DNA of 64,000 nucleotides from Dyella sp. C11 (GTDB lineage: Bacteria; Pseudomonadota; Gammaproteobacteria; Xanthomonadales; Rhodanobacteraceae), in contig NZ_QAVX01000002.1 in NCBI RefSeq assembly GCF_003121485.1, forward strand, positions 150,358 to 214,357, written 5' to 3'. This document shows, one piece after another, positions 27,221 to 37,485 of this stretch; position 1 is the stretch's first letter; each line of letters starts with the position of its first letter. Made by a program: the position numbers and the translations under genes. Below the pieces are notes generated by a model, which was not told where the DNA came from, searched no databases, and was given only the letters and a program-made list of their open reading frames with translations.

Positions 27221-28279
27221 TCAATGGCCGTCCTGGCTCGCCGGGTGCGCGGCCCGCTCCTGTATTTCGGCATCCACGGCGCGCGTGGGCGTGTCGACCG
27301 GGCAGCCATACGGCAAGGGCTTGTCCGCGCGATAGATGGCGATGCATTCCTCCACGCTGGGCTTGGCGGGCTCGGGCGAACCCGGCGCCAGCTGGCTGGC
27401 CGGTGCCATGTTCAAACGCATGTCGCGATTCTTGTAGGACGGCGGTGGCGGCGGATCGCCTCCGCAACCGCCACCCAGCATCGCCAGCGACAGCGAGCAG
27501 TGAATTCGCACGCCAGGCGCCACGTGGAAGGTGTGCTCCACGGTGCTTTTGTCCACGGCTTTTTGCAGGGCATCGTCCACCGAACTGCCACCGCCCTTTT
27601 GCCAGTCTTTTTCGAAGCGCGTGGCTTTGTAGGGCACGGTGGTGGTGTGCTGCATGATGCTGGTGTCGCCCTGCGGTGTCCTGTCGACGTAGCCCGGCTC
27701 CGCCGGTGGCGCCACAGTCGTTGCCTTGGTCGGCAACGCGGCCTCGCCGGTTGCGTTGCCGATGGGCGGCTGTGTCGATGGCGGACTTGAGGTGGCTGGC
27801 GCCGGCGGTTCCGGCGGAAGACTGACCGTCATGGCGTTCTTCGCTGGCGGCTCGTGCACCACAGGCCGACTTACCGGGGGCGGAGGCGGTGCGGGCTCGG
27901 GTGGCGGCGGCGGCACCAGTTCTGGCGGCGCTACCGGACCCTGCGACGAGAAGGCACGCGGAATCAACCGCACCTGCAGCGCACCGGCACGGTCTTCCCG
28001 CACCATTTCGGAAGCCTTCCTCAGCTGCATTTCATGCCAGGTCAGCCAGCCGAACAGGACGTGCAGCACCAGCACGATGCCCAACACCAGCCAGCGACGC
28101 CCGCGGTTGGGCGGAGCCTTTCGCCAGCGAAGCTGATGCAGCAACGCGCGTGTGGGTCCATCGAGAGGCGCCAGCCCGCGGGAGTACGGGCCTGGAGGTG
28201 TCCAGCGATGGTGTTCGACCTGCTCGGTGTGCTCGATGGGGATTCCCTTCTTTGCCTGGGGAAAGCGCACGGCGGACAT
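27221..28279 (-). CDS. TonB-like proline-rich membrane-anchored protein, paralogue B
   Basis: A 352-residue shorter relative of the downstream protein. A ~60-residue cytoplasmic tail with RWRKAPPNRGRR precedes one TM helix (WLVLGIVLVLHVLFGWLTW), then a proline-rich stalk (VPPPPPEPAPPPPPVSRPVV). The C-terminal domain has TRFEKDW, SSVDDALQKAVDKSTVEHTF, APGVRIHCSL and GCGGDPPPPP, aligning block by block with paralogue A; both share invariant-looking Cys residues. It lies 57 bp upstream of paralogue A on the same strand, so probably one operon. No function is known to me. Confidence 0.75.
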   Translation of the reverse strand: MSAVRFPQAKKGIPIEHTEQVEHHRWTPPGPYSRGLAPLDGPTRALLHQLRWRKAPPNRGRRWLVLGIVLVLHVLFGWLTWHEMQLRKASEMVREDRAGALQVRLIPRAFSSQGPVAPPELVPPPPPEPAPPPPPVSRPVVHEPPAKNAMTVSLPPEPPAPATSSPPSTQPPIGNATGEAALPTKATTVAPPAEPGYVDRTPQGDTSIMQHTTTVPYKATRFEKDWQKGGGSSVDDALQKAVDKSTVEHTFHVAPGVRIHCSLSLAMLGGGCGGDPPPPPSYKNRDMRLNMAPASQLAPGSPEPAKPSVEECIAIYRADKPLPYGCPVDTPTRAVDAEIQERAAHPASQDGH

Positions 28280-28548
28280 CCCGGCCGACCGTGCAAGGGG
28301 TAGTCACTAAAGACAACCCGACAGGCTGGCCGGTTCCCCTTTCACCGCACTGCAACTTGACCCCGGGGGCGGATGGCGAAAACCTACGCAGACGGCCACC
28401 CCGGCCGTAACCCGCCATGACCGCCCCCGCGTCCTGCACGCCTGGACGACCATGACGGCCCGCCATCGTCAGCCGCTTGCGCGGCTTCGTGCGGCGCCGC
28501 AGGTCATTGCCGGCACGATTCCGCGCCCAGCCATGGGAGGGTCGCATC

Positions 28549-30588
28549 GTGTCGTACACCACGGAAAATATCCGCAACATCGCACTCGCCGGACATGCCG
28601 GCGCCGGCAAGACCACGTTGTTCGAAGCATTGCTGCACGCCGCTGGCGTCATCCAGAACCCAGGTTCGGTCGAGCGCGGCACCACGCAATCGGATGTGGA
28701 CGAACAGGAAAAAGCGCGCGGTCATTCCATCGATACCGCCATCGCCGGCATCCCGTTCGGCAAGAGCCACATCAACCTCATCGATACGGCGGGCTACGCG
28801 GATTTCCGCGGCCCCACCCTCTCCGCCTTCGCCGCGGTGGAGACCGTGGCCATCGTGGTCAACGCGTCCAATGGCGTCGAATACGGTACGCGACGCATCA
28901 TGGAGCGCGCCGCCGAACGCAAACTCGCACGCGTGCTGGTGGTCAACAAGATCGACTGCGACGTGGCAAAACTGGGTCCACTGGTGGATGCGTTGCGCGA
29001 GGAATTCGGCACGCAGTGCCTGCCCGTCAATCTTCCCGCCGATGGCGGAACCAAGGTGCTCGACTGTTTTTTCCACAGTGACGGCGCCACCGATTTTTCA
29101 TCGCTCGCCGAAGCGCATCAACGCATCCTCGATCAAGTGGTCGAGGTCAACGAAACGGTGATGGGTCACTACCTGGATGCCGGTGAAGGCGATCTCTCGC
29201 CGCAGGAACTGCACGATGCGTTCGAGCAATGCCTGCGCGAAGGTCATCTGGTGCCCATCTGTTTCGTGAGCACGCGCAATGGCGCCGGCGTGAAGGAATT
29301 CCTTGAGCTGGCGGATCGACTGCTACCGAATCCTGCCGAAGGCAATCCACCGCCCTTCCTCAACGGCGACAACGAAGAAATCACCGTTGAAGCTGATCCG
29401 AAACAGCACGTCGTCGCCGACGTGTTCAAGATCGTCAACGATCCCTTCGTCGGCAAGCTTGGCGTGTTTCGCGTATGGCAAGGCACGATCAAGCGCGACA
29501 CGCAGCTGTTCATCGACGACAGCAAAAAGCCTTTCAAGGTGGGCCACTTGTTCCGACTGCGCGGCAAGGCGCATGAGGAGATCGAGCAGGCCATTCCCGG
29601 CGACATCGCCGCCGTTGCCAAGGTGGAAGAAATCCATTTCGATGCCGTGTTGCACGACTCGCATGACGAAGACCGCATCCACCTGGCGCCGATTCGTTTC
29701 CCGCAGCCCATGTTCGGGCTTGCGCTGGAACCCAAGCACAAGGGGCAGGAACAGAAACTCTCGCAAGCCATTGCGCGCCTGGCCGAGGAAGATCCCTGCT
29801 TCCGGCTTGAGCATCACAAGGAACTCAACGAAACCGTGGTGCGTGGCCTGTCCGACCTGCATCTGAAGATCATGCTCGAGCGCATGAAAGAGCGTTACAG
29901 CGTGGAAGTAACCACGCATCCACCGCGAATCGCTTATCGCGAGACCATCGCCGGACGTGCGGAAGGTCACCATCGCCACAAGAAACAGACCGGTGGTGCT
30001 GGCCAGTTCGGCGAAGTCTTCCTGCGCGTGGAACCACTGGATCGCGGCAGCGGCTTTGAATTTGTCGATGCGATCAAAGGCGGCGTCATACCCGGGCAAT
30101 TCCTGCCCGCCATCGAGAAAGGCGTACGCCAGGCTTTGGATTCCGGCGCGGTTGCCGGCTATCCCATCCAGGACGTGCGCGTCACCGTCTACGACGGCAA
30201 ATACCATCCCGTGGATTCCAAGGAAGTGGCCTTCATCAGCGCCGGCAAGAAAGCCTTCCTCGACGCCATCGGCAAGGCACGTCCGGTGGTGCTGGAGCCG
30301 ATTGTGGATGTCGAGGTATCCATTCCCGAAGCCAACGTAGGCGATGTCACCGGCGGACTCGCGGGCAAGCGAGCGCGCATCATGGGTACGGACACGCTGC
30401 GTGGTGGCGAGCTGGTAATCAAGGCGCAGGCGCCGTTGGCCGAACTCACCGATTACCCCACGGAACTGAAGGCCATGACGGGCGGCCGCGGGCGCTACAG
30501 CCTCGATCTCAGCCACTACGAACCGGTGCCGCCACCGGTGCAGAAGCAACTGAGCGAAGCGTGGAAGCCGCACGTGGAAGAGGACTGA
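28549..30588 (+). CDS. EF-G-like translational GTPase (EF-G2 type paralogue)
   Basis: A 679-residue five-domain GTPase of the EF-G-like class, distinct from the canonical fusA product. G1 is GHAGAGKTT in place of AHIDAGKTT; G2 reads ARGHSIDTAI, with Ser at the position of the usual RGIT threonine; G3 is DTAGYADF and G4 is NKID. Domain IV begins near HHRHKKQTGGAGQFGEVF and ends at KKAFLDAIGKARPVVLEP, followed by a ferredoxin-like domain V. GTG 28549 is chosen because GGAGG is 8 nt upstream. Relatives act in unusual or stress-related ribosome steps, or have no known role. It is not in a ribosomal-protein operon. Confidence 0.88.
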   Translation: MSYTTENIRNIALAGHAGAGKTTLFEALLHAAGVIQNPGSVERGTTQSDVDEQEKARGHSIDTAIAGIPFGKSHINLIDTAGYADFRGPTLSAFAAVETVAIVVNASNGVEYGTRRIMERAAERKLARVLVVNKIDCDVAKLGPLVDALREEFGTQCLPVNLPADGGTKVLDCFFHSDGATDFSSLAEAHQRILDQVVEVNETVMGHYLDAGEGDLSPQELHDAFEQCLREGHLVPICFVSTRNGAGVKEFLELADRLLPNPAEGNPPPFLNGDNEEITVEADPKQHVVADVFKIVNDPFVGKLGVFRVWQGTIKRDTQLFIDDSKKPFKVGHLFRLRGKAHEEIEQAIPGDIAAVAKVEEIHFDAVLHDSHDEDRIHLAPIRFPQPMFGLALEPKHKGQEQKLSQAIARLAEEDPCFRLEHHKELNETVVRGLSDLHLKIMLERMKERYSVEVTTHPPRIAYRETIAGRAEGHHRHKKQTGGAGQFGEVFLRVEPLDRGSGFEFVDAIKGGVIPGQFLPAIEKGVRQALDSGAVAGYPIQDVRVTVYDGKYHPVDSKEVAFISAGKKAFLDAIGKARPVVLEPIVDVEVSIPEANVGDVTGGLAGKRARIMGTDTLRGGELVIKAQAPLAELTDYPTELKAMTGGRGRYSLDLSHYEPVPPPVQKQLSEAWKPHVEED

Positions 30589-30607
30589 ACCCTGCGGTTC
30601 ATCGCCT

Positions 30608-30645
30608 GAACGGGTGCGACCGACGTCGCGCCCGTTCGTCTTTCG
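30608..30645 (+). terminator. Terminator-like hairpin after the EF-G-like gene
   Basis: GAACGGGTGCGAC pairs with GTCGCGCCCGTTC (one mismatch) around a 4-nt loop, followed by a weak T-rich run (GTCTTTC). It starts 20 bp after the stop. Confidence 0.6.
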
Positions 30646-30721
30646 GCAGTTGAGGCGTGCCAATACGCCGCCATGTCCATCGTGATGATTGCGCTGCCAC
30701 GCGCGGCGCTGGAGGCATGTG

Positions 30722-31225
30722 ATGAGCCGCTCCTTCGTGAAGGATGCGGACGAGTCCGTCGGCGAACGGCTGCCGGATATCCCGCTGAGCGAACATCCCA
30801 ACTACGTCACGCCGCGTGGGCTGGCGCAATTGCGCGCGCGGTTGCTGGAGGTGCGAGAGCGACGCGACGCTTTGCGTGCCTCTACCGAGGCGCTGCCGCA
30901 GCAGCGCGAGCTGGCTGCCATTGAACGCGAGCTGCGCTGGCTCAATACGCGCGTCGGCAGCGCCATCGAAGTGGATCTTGCGCAGCAGCCGCGTGATCGC
31001 GTGGCCTTCGGTGCACTCGTTACGGTGGACAGCGACGAAGGCGAGGCGCACTACCGCATCGTGGGCGAAGACGAGGCCGACGTGGAGCATGGTTGGGTGA
31101 GTTACGTATCACCGCTGGCCAAAGCGTTGCTGGGTGCGCGCGTGGGTGATGAGGTGACGTGGCAGCGGCCGGCGGGTGACCTGGCCGTCGAGATCACCGC
31201 GATCGAGTACCCCGGGGACGACTAA
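30722..31225 (+). CDS. GreA/GreB family transcription elongation factor
   Basis: A 167-residue Gre-type factor that would bind RNA polymerase and stimulate cleavage of backtracked transcripts. The N-terminal coiled-coil opens with NYVTPRGLAQLRARLLEVRERR, carrying the family's Y-x-T-x-x-G start, and the C-terminal FKBP-like domain has FGALVTVDSDEGEAHYRIVGEDEAD and SYVSPLAKALLGARVGDEVTW. GreB-like length favours greB, but a Rnk-type paralogue is not excluded. ATG 30722 follows GGAGG. The last codons (GAC GAC TAA) lie inside the 155-bp segment that is tandemly duplicated behind it. Confidence 0.85.
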   Translation: MSRSFVKDADESVGERLPDIPLSEHPNYVTPRGLAQLRARLLEVRERRDALRASTEALPQQRELAAIERELRWLNTRVGSAIEVDLAQQPRDRVAFGALVTVDSDEGEAHYRIVGEDEADVEHGWVSYVSPLAKALLGARVGDEVTWQRPAGDLAVEITAIEYPGDD

Positions 31226-31526
31226 GCTTTTTTGTAGGAGCGCACTTGTGCGCGACCGTACGGCGACAACGGGCATCAATACCTGGTTGATTCGACTCTC
31301 GCCACCAAGGCTGCGCCCCAGGACGAGGCACACCCTGGCTCTGCGGTCGCGCACAAGTGCGCTCCTACAAGGACGACTAAGCTTTTTTGTAGGAGCGCAC
31401 TTGTGCGCGACCGTATTGCGACAACGGGCATCAGTACCTGGTTGATTCGACTCTCGCCACCAAAGGCTGCACCCCACGACGTGGCACACCCTGGCTCTGC
31501 GGTCGCGCACAAGTGCGCTCCTACAA
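31216..31526. repeat. 155/156-bp tandem duplication carrying paired palindromic (REP-like) repeats
   Basis: Copy 1 is 31216-31370, copy 2 is 31371-31526 (one extra A). Each starts with GGACGACTAAGCTTTTTTG and ends CGCTCCTACAA. Each unit has its own terminal inverted repeat: GTAGGAGCGCACTTGTGCGC (31234) against the reverse complement near 31344-31368, and likewise in copy 2. The first ten bases are the 3' end of the Gre-factor gene. Related hairpins occur at 50312-50377. Confidence 0.92.
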
Positions 31527-31548
31527 GAAGGCAGGGTGTGCGCCAGGC

Positions 31549-32070
31549 TTAGCGCTTGGACTTCAGCAACGTTCCGCTGCATTTCGGCGAACCGCACAGG
31601 CACTGCCACAGCTTCTTGAGGCGCGCGGTATGCGGTACATCCAGCGTGATGCCGTAGTCGTAGGTCAGCTCTTCGCCGGGCTTGATGTTGCGGATGGCTT
31701 CGATCAGCACGCGATCCTTTTTCGGATTGCCATCGGCGTTTTCTTCGATCACCGCCTGGCAGTTCGGATCGCAGCTGTGATTGATCCAGCGTGCGGTGTT
31801 GCCCTTGCGGTTGGCGTCGATCAGGTAGTCGTCGTTGAGCGTGAACAGGAACGTATGACCCGTTTCGCCACCATCGCCGTACAGCACGTCGGCCTCGGCG
31901 TGGCTCATCAGCGTGCCCTTGTACTCGATGATTTCCTCGCCCTTCTTGATCGGGGCGACGGCGAACACGCCATTACCGTGGATGGGGGAGCGGCGGGCAA
32001 CGATACGTCGGGTCATGGGCAGCAAGATGTCAGGGATGAGTCCGCGATGATGCCTGCTGCGCCGCGACAT
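31549..32070 (-). CDS. SET-domain protein (predicted protein-lysine methyltransferase)
   Basis: A 173-residue S-adenosylmethionine-dependent methyltransferase of the SET fold, best known from eukaryotic histone methyltransferases but found in some bacteria. Motifs in order: IHGNGVFAVAPIKKGEEIIEY (SET-N), N97-H-S-C-D-P-N103 (SAM site and knot), E134-L-T-Y-D-Y139 (catalytic Tyr and knot) and a post-SET cysteine set C157-x-C159-x4-C164. ATG 32070 is preferred because GGGAGG lies just upstream; an ATG at 32016 (MTRRIV) would remove 18 residues. Target protein unknown. It is convergent with the Gre gene and divergent from a lipoprotein gene. Confidence 0.88.
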   Translation of the reverse strand: MSRRSRHHRGLIPDILLPMTRRIVARRSPIHGNGVFAVAPIKKGEEIIEYKGTLMSHAEADVLYGDGGETGHTFLFTLNDDYLIDANRKGNTARWINHSCDPNCQAVIEENADGNPKKDRVLIEAIRNIKPGEELTYDYGITLDVPHTARLKKLWQCLCGSPKCSGTLLKSKR

Positions 32071-32180
32071 GGGAACCTCCCGCGCGCCCGCGAATCTGTC
32101 ATTCGGACGCGATCGCATGCGCGTCGAGACCCGACCATACGGGGCGACCGTGGACAGATGCCAAAGCCGTCCCCTAAGAT

Positions 32181-32196
32181 TCAAACAATCGTTTGA
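32181..32196. promoter_or_regulatory. PsrA/FadR-like palindromic operator
   Basis: TCAAAC-AATC-GTTTGA, a perfect 6-bp inverted repeat with a 4-nt spacer. It matches the published PsrA consensus G/CAAAC(N2-4)GTTTG/C. It runs directly into the ribosome site (GAGGTG) of the lipoprotein gene whose transcript also carries an acyl-CoA dehydrogenase. Repression released by long-chain fatty acids is the inferred logic. Confidence 0.6.
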
Positions 32197-32205
32197 GGTG
32201 AACTC

Positions 32206-32688
32206 ATGAAACGACTCTTCGGCTGTATCACGCTGCTCGTGCTGGTGGCTGGCCTGGTGGCCTGCGGGCCGCCAAAGAAGAGCGTGTTTCCGCCGACCGT
32301 GAGCATCCAGGAAATGGCGACGCGGCCCGATGGCCAGTGGCGCCTGACCCTGCGCATCCAGAACAACAGCTACGGCTCGATGGATTTCCATTCCATCGAC
32401 GGCCAGCTCGCCGTCGCCAACAGCCTGCCGGTGCGCCTGCACGCGCGCTTCGACCTGGACATTCCGCCGTTCGCCGCGGATGTCACGCAGATCGACGTGC
32501 TGCCGACGCCCGAGATGACGGCCGCGATCAAGGCCGCCGCCGTGAAAGGCAGCGCCGGCAGCGTGCCGTACTCGGTCACGGGCACCTCAAATGCCAAACC
32601 CGAGCAGGAAAAGGACTCCCGCGATTTCAGTTTCCACGGCAATGACTGGCTTTCGCCGGTGCCGGGAATTCCCAACACCTGGCGCTGA
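32206..32688 (+). CDS. Predicted lipoprotein, LEA/WHy-like
   Basis: A 160-residue lipoprotein with signal peptide and lipobox (LVAC, Cys20; then GPPKKS). The mature part, with RLTLRIQNNSYGSMDFHSIDGQL, resembles the beta-sandwich of bacterial LEA-type-2/WHy proteins; tentative. GAGGTG precedes the ATG by 5 nt. The acyl-CoA dehydrogenase gene starts 38 bp downstream, so one transcription unit behind the PsrA-like operator is likely. Function unknown. Confidence 0.75.
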   Translation: MKRLFGCITLLVLVAGLVACGPPKKSVFPPTVSIQEMATRPDGQWRLTLRIQNNSYGSMDFHSIDGQLAVANSLPVRLHARFDLDIPPFAADVTQIDVLPTPEMTAAIKAAAVKGSAGSVPYSVTGTSNAKPEQEKDSRDFSFHGNDWLSPVPGIPNTWR

Positions 32689-32725
32689 TAGCCAGCGCTT
32701 GCATGACCCACTCAGGAACTTCGCC

Positions 32726-34501
<1,776 letters not shown>

Positions 34502-34517
34502 TGTAAGGCGTTCAAGG

Positions 34518-34549
34518 GGGCCCTTCCGCCGAGGAAGGGCCCGCTTTTT
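34518..34549 (+). terminator. Rho-independent terminator after the acyl-CoA dehydrogenase gene
   Basis: A 10-bp perfect stem (GGGCCCTTCC / GGAAGGGCCC), a 4-nt loop, then GCTTTTTG. It starts 16 bp after the stop. Confidence 0.85.
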
Positions 34550-34640
34550 GTTGGGGTGTTCTTCACACCTTCGGTACTTCCGCGTCCACGCCGCCGGGTG
34601 TAGAAACGGCGAACCTTTCTCGCGAATCCGGTTGTTCCGC

Positions 34641-35114
34641 ATGAGCGACGCCACGTACCTGATCCGCCTGGCCGAAGACGACGACGACTTCATCCTTGGC
34701 CTTGTCCCCCGCTTCGTGGACTTCACCCTGCCGCCCTGGCGACGACGCCACGAATGCATCGAGGGCATCCGCAAGGATCTCCGCCGGCACCTGGATGAGC
34801 AGCCAGCCAACAGCTACCTGTTCGTCGCCGAGGATGACGATGGCGAACCGGTGGGCTTTGTCCACCTGCAGAAGACGCTGGATTACTTCACGGGCAGGAA
34901 CAACTGCCACATCAACGACATCGCGGTCGCCGCCGCGCACGAAGGTCGCGGCATCGCTCGCGCACTGCTGGAACATGCCGAAAGCTGGGCGCGCGAGCAC
35001 CGTTGCCAATTGATGACGCTGGCCGTGTTTCCCGGCAACGAGCGCGCGAAAGCCATCTACGAAAACGCAGGCTTTGCCACGGACCTGCTGCGCATGGCCA
35101 AGCCGGTGCGTTGA
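34641..35114 (+). CDS. GNAT family N-acetyltransferase
   Basis: A 157-residue acetyltransferase. The acetyl-CoA motif is in AAAHEGRGIARALLEHAESWAREH (Q/R-x-x-G-x-G/A), with the beta4 strand SYLFVAEDDDGEPVGFVHLQ and the C-terminal PGNERAKAIYENAGF that is typical of GNATs acting on small molecules. ATG 34641 begins MSDATYLIRLAEDDDD; no strong ribosome site is visible. Monocistronic, 92 bp after a terminator. Substrate unknown. Confidence 0.85.
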   Translation: MSDATYLIRLAEDDDDFILGLVPRFVDFTLPPWRRRHECIEGIRKDLRRHLDEQPANSYLFVAEDDDGEPVGFVHLQKTLDYFTGRNNCHINDIAVAAAHEGRGIARALLEHAESWAREHRCQLMTLAVFPGNERAKAIYENAGFATDLLRMAKPVR

Positions 35115-35169
35115 GTACGTGCATGCATGGACGGCTGCCACGCCGGCAGTCGTGCAACGGGAGAGCGTC

Positions 35170-35877
35170 ATGACCGAACCGCTTCATACCGTTCGATTTC
35201 CCGGTGAAAGTCACGCCTATCGCGTCGCGCGTGACCGCCTGCTGCGCGCGGAAATGGATTTGCGGCGACAGACCGAAGCCACCGCCGCGCTACGGCGCGC
35301 GCTGCCGCTGGGCGGTGCGATTCCGGTGGACTACCACTTCGATGACGAAGGCGACACGCCGCTGGATACCGATATCGAACGGCAGACACGCTTGTCGGAC
35401 CTGTTCGCCGAGGGCAAGGATTCGCTGGTCGTCTACAGCTTCATGTACGGCCCCGCCATGTCCGCGCCCTGCCCGTCGTGTTCGTCCATCCTCGATGCGC
35501 TCGATGGCGAGATGCCTCATCTGCGGCAGCGCGTGAACGTCGCCGTGGTGGCCAAGTCGCCCATACAACGCATTCGCCATTTCGCCCGCGAACGCGGCTG
35601 GCGACATCTGCATCTGCTCTCGTCCGCGCACAACACCTACAACGCGGATTACCACGGCGAAACAGCAGACGGTCGACAGATGCCGGCGCTCAACATCTTC
35701 CTGAAGCGCGACGGGCAGATTCATCACACGTGGTGCAGCGAATTGATGTTCGTGCCCTCGGAACCCGGGCAAGACCCGCGCCATGTCGATCCCATCTGGC
35801 CGTTATGGAGCCTGCTGGATTGCCTCCCCGAGGGGCGAGGCGTCGATTGGCGGCCAGGCCTGACATACGGCGATTGA
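35170..35877 (+). CDS. DUF899 family (thioredoxin-like) protein
   Basis: A 235-residue protein of the DUF899 family, predicted thioredoxin-like fold. Landmarks are LLRAEMDLRRQTEATAALRRALPLGG, the strand LVVYSFMYGP followed by PCPSCSSILDALD (a CxxC at the canonical thioredoxin position) and LNIFLKRDGQIHHTW near the C-terminus. The CPSC pair suggests a redox role; biochemistry is unknown to me. It starts 55 bp after the GNAT gene with GGGAGAG upstream, possibly in the same transcript. Confidence 0.85.
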   Translation: MTEPLHTVRFPGESHAYRVARDRLLRAEMDLRRQTEATAALRRALPLGGAIPVDYHFDDEGDTPLDTDIERQTRLSDLFAEGKDSLVVYSFMYGPAMSAPCPSCSSILDALDGEMPHLRQRVNVAVVAKSPIQRIRHFARERGWRHLHLLSSAHNTYNADYHGETADGRQMPALNIFLKRDGQIHHTWCSELMFVPSEPGQDPRHVDPIWPLWSLLDCLPEGRGVDWRPGLTYGD

Positions 35878-35888
35878 TCGATCCGACA

Positions 35889-36290
35889 TCAGGGCAGTGG
35901 CAAACCCATCTGCTGGAAGATGGACGCGGTATCGCGCACGCCCCAGCGCCGCGCGATATGGCCTTCCTTCACCACGAACCATTCCATCGCGAGCACTTCG
36001 TAATCGCGTCCAGTCACCGGGCCACCACGGAACGACTGCACGGAACGTCCGCGCTCCGTGTAACGCACGGCAACCACATCGCCTTCCGCAGCCACCGCAT
36101 CGACTTCCAGGCTCATCTGGAAACAGCGCATCCACTGATCCCATAAGGGCCGCGCGACATCGAGGCCGCCCCAGCCAAGCGCGCCATGGATGAGCGCATC
36201 GCCAGCGAACATGGCGCACACGCCATCGAGGTCGCCGCGATTGAAAGCGTCGACATACGACATCACCACGCGTTTGTTCTGCTCGGACAT
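35889..36290 (-). CDS. SnoaL-like / NTF2-fold ester cyclase family protein
   Basis: A 133-residue single-domain protein of the SnoaL-like polyketide-cyclase family (NTF2 fold). The core has SYVDAFNRGDLDGVCAMFAGDALIHG, then WMRCFQMSLEVDAVAAEGDVVAVRYTERG and WFVVKEGHIARRWGVRDTASIFQQMG, the typical barrel-closing end. Such proteins are small-molecule cyclases, isomerases or dehydratases, or only binding proteins. Convergent with the DUF899 gene, 11 bp apart. About 175 bp of untranslated sequence follow on the upstream side without notable features. Confidence 0.82.
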   Translation of the reverse strand: MSEQNKRVVMSYVDAFNRGDLDGVCAMFAGDALIHGALGWGGLDVARPLWDQWMRCFQMSLEVDAVAAEGDVVAVRYTERGRSVQSFRGGPVTGRDYEVLAMEWFVVKEGHIARRWGVRDTASIFQQMGLPLP

Positions 36291-36464
36291 GTCTGCCCCG
36301 GCACGGGTCGCGCCGAGGAATGCGCGTCACCGCCCTTCCAAGCATATCGCCCAGTCCTGCGTGGACGACGTGAGGACACCCGCCAAGGCAGGGAGCCCAT
36401 CCCGACGCATTGCGCGCCAGCAGGCAACGTCACGGCACCCGTGGGTGCCGTGACGTACGGAACA

Positions 36465-37229
36465 TCAGTTCGTCAGCGCCGGCTTGGCGCCTTCGCCCTG
36501 CTCGCGCTGGCTGAGGCGCGTCGACACACGGTCGATGTTGGCCAGCGACAGCAGGTGGGCGTAGACCCAGCCCAGCACGCCTTCGCGCAGGAACTCGTGC
36601 GTGGTCTTCTCGTCCAGCGCGCGCAGCTTTTCTTCGTTCACCACGAACAGGCCGTTGAGGTTGATGGTCTTGCCATCCTTCTCCAGGCGGATGTTCCGCG
36701 GCTCAAGCAGGTTGTGCTTGCGCAGCTGCTCCATGAACCACTGGGTGCGGCTCACGTGCTGCTGGAATTCGCCCAGGAAACGCACGGCGCTGGTGAGCAC
36801 CTCGGTTTCGCTGCCGTCATCCTTGAACAGGGCTTCGCCCTCGCTGGTGTTGAAGCCTTCATAGGCTTCGTCCAGGAACACGGTGAAGTCGTCGCCTTCC
36901 GCACCGGCCGGCTTCTCGGCCAGCACGAACGGATAGCGGCGCACGAAGGCCGGGATGTAGATGTTCTGTTCCCAACGGCCGTCGGCGTCGATGAACAGGT
37001 TCTCGTTCTCGCGCAGGCCCAGCAGCGCCATCGGACCGCAGTCTTCAACGGTGAGGCCGCCGAACAGGATCGGCAGGTCGCGCGCCGCAGCGGGGAATTC
37101 CACGCCAGTCAGCGGCACCGAGTGGATCTGGCTCGCGAACTTCAGGTTCGGGATCGGCTTGATGCGCAGATCCTTGTGCTGGTTGCGATTGAGCGGAACA
37201 GGACGCTCGTAGAAAAGAACTTCAGCCAC
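36465..37229 (-). CDS. SapC family protein
   Basis: A 254-residue soluble protein of the SapC family, named after S-layer-associated proteins of Campylobacter. The sequence starts MAEVLFYERPVPLNRNQHKD, contains PAAARDLPILFGG, RENENLFIDADGRW, YIPAFVRRYPFVLAE and FLGEFQQH, the usual order in the family. No signal peptide. The molecular role in Proteobacteria is unclear; some annotations link it to peptide transport without direct evidence. A single gene with ~255 bp of upstream non-coding sequence shared with the divergent HNH gene. Confidence 0.85.
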   Translation of the reverse strand: MAEVLFYERPVPLNRNQHKDLRIKPIPNLKFASQIHSVPLTGVEFPAAARDLPILFGGLTVEDCGPMALLGLRENENLFIDADGRWEQNIYIPAFVRRYPFVLAEKPAGAEGDDFTVFLDEAYEGFNTSEGEALFKDDGSETEVLTSAVRFLGEFQQHVSRTQWFMEQLRKHNLLEPRNIRLEKDGKTINLNGLFVVNEEKLRALDEKTTHEFLREGVLGWVYAHLLSLANIDRVSTRLSQREQGEGAKPALTN

Positions 37230-37485
37230 GTTAACTACCTCTCCCCAGCCGCGCCGGGGTCGCCACCCAGGCTCCCCCTCCCAAACCCGGCCTCGGGTCT
37301 ACAGATGAATGGACACTATATCAGCGCCCCTGCCGGCGGGAGAACACTTGCCCCGGGAGCCACCTTCCCCTGCCCTGACAACCATTTGCGTGTGTTCTGT
37401 CATGGAATTGGTCTATCCTCCGGTCAGATACAAGCCTTTTGCTGCACCGGAACGTTAACTCCCTCGGGTTGAAGGACGGTTTTGC

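Noticed and set aside
25580..27790. 736-codon plus-strand open frame over the proline-rich genes
   Set aside because: Its Arg/Gly-rich translation mirrors the proline codons of the minus-strand TonB-like genes; no start signal or domain.
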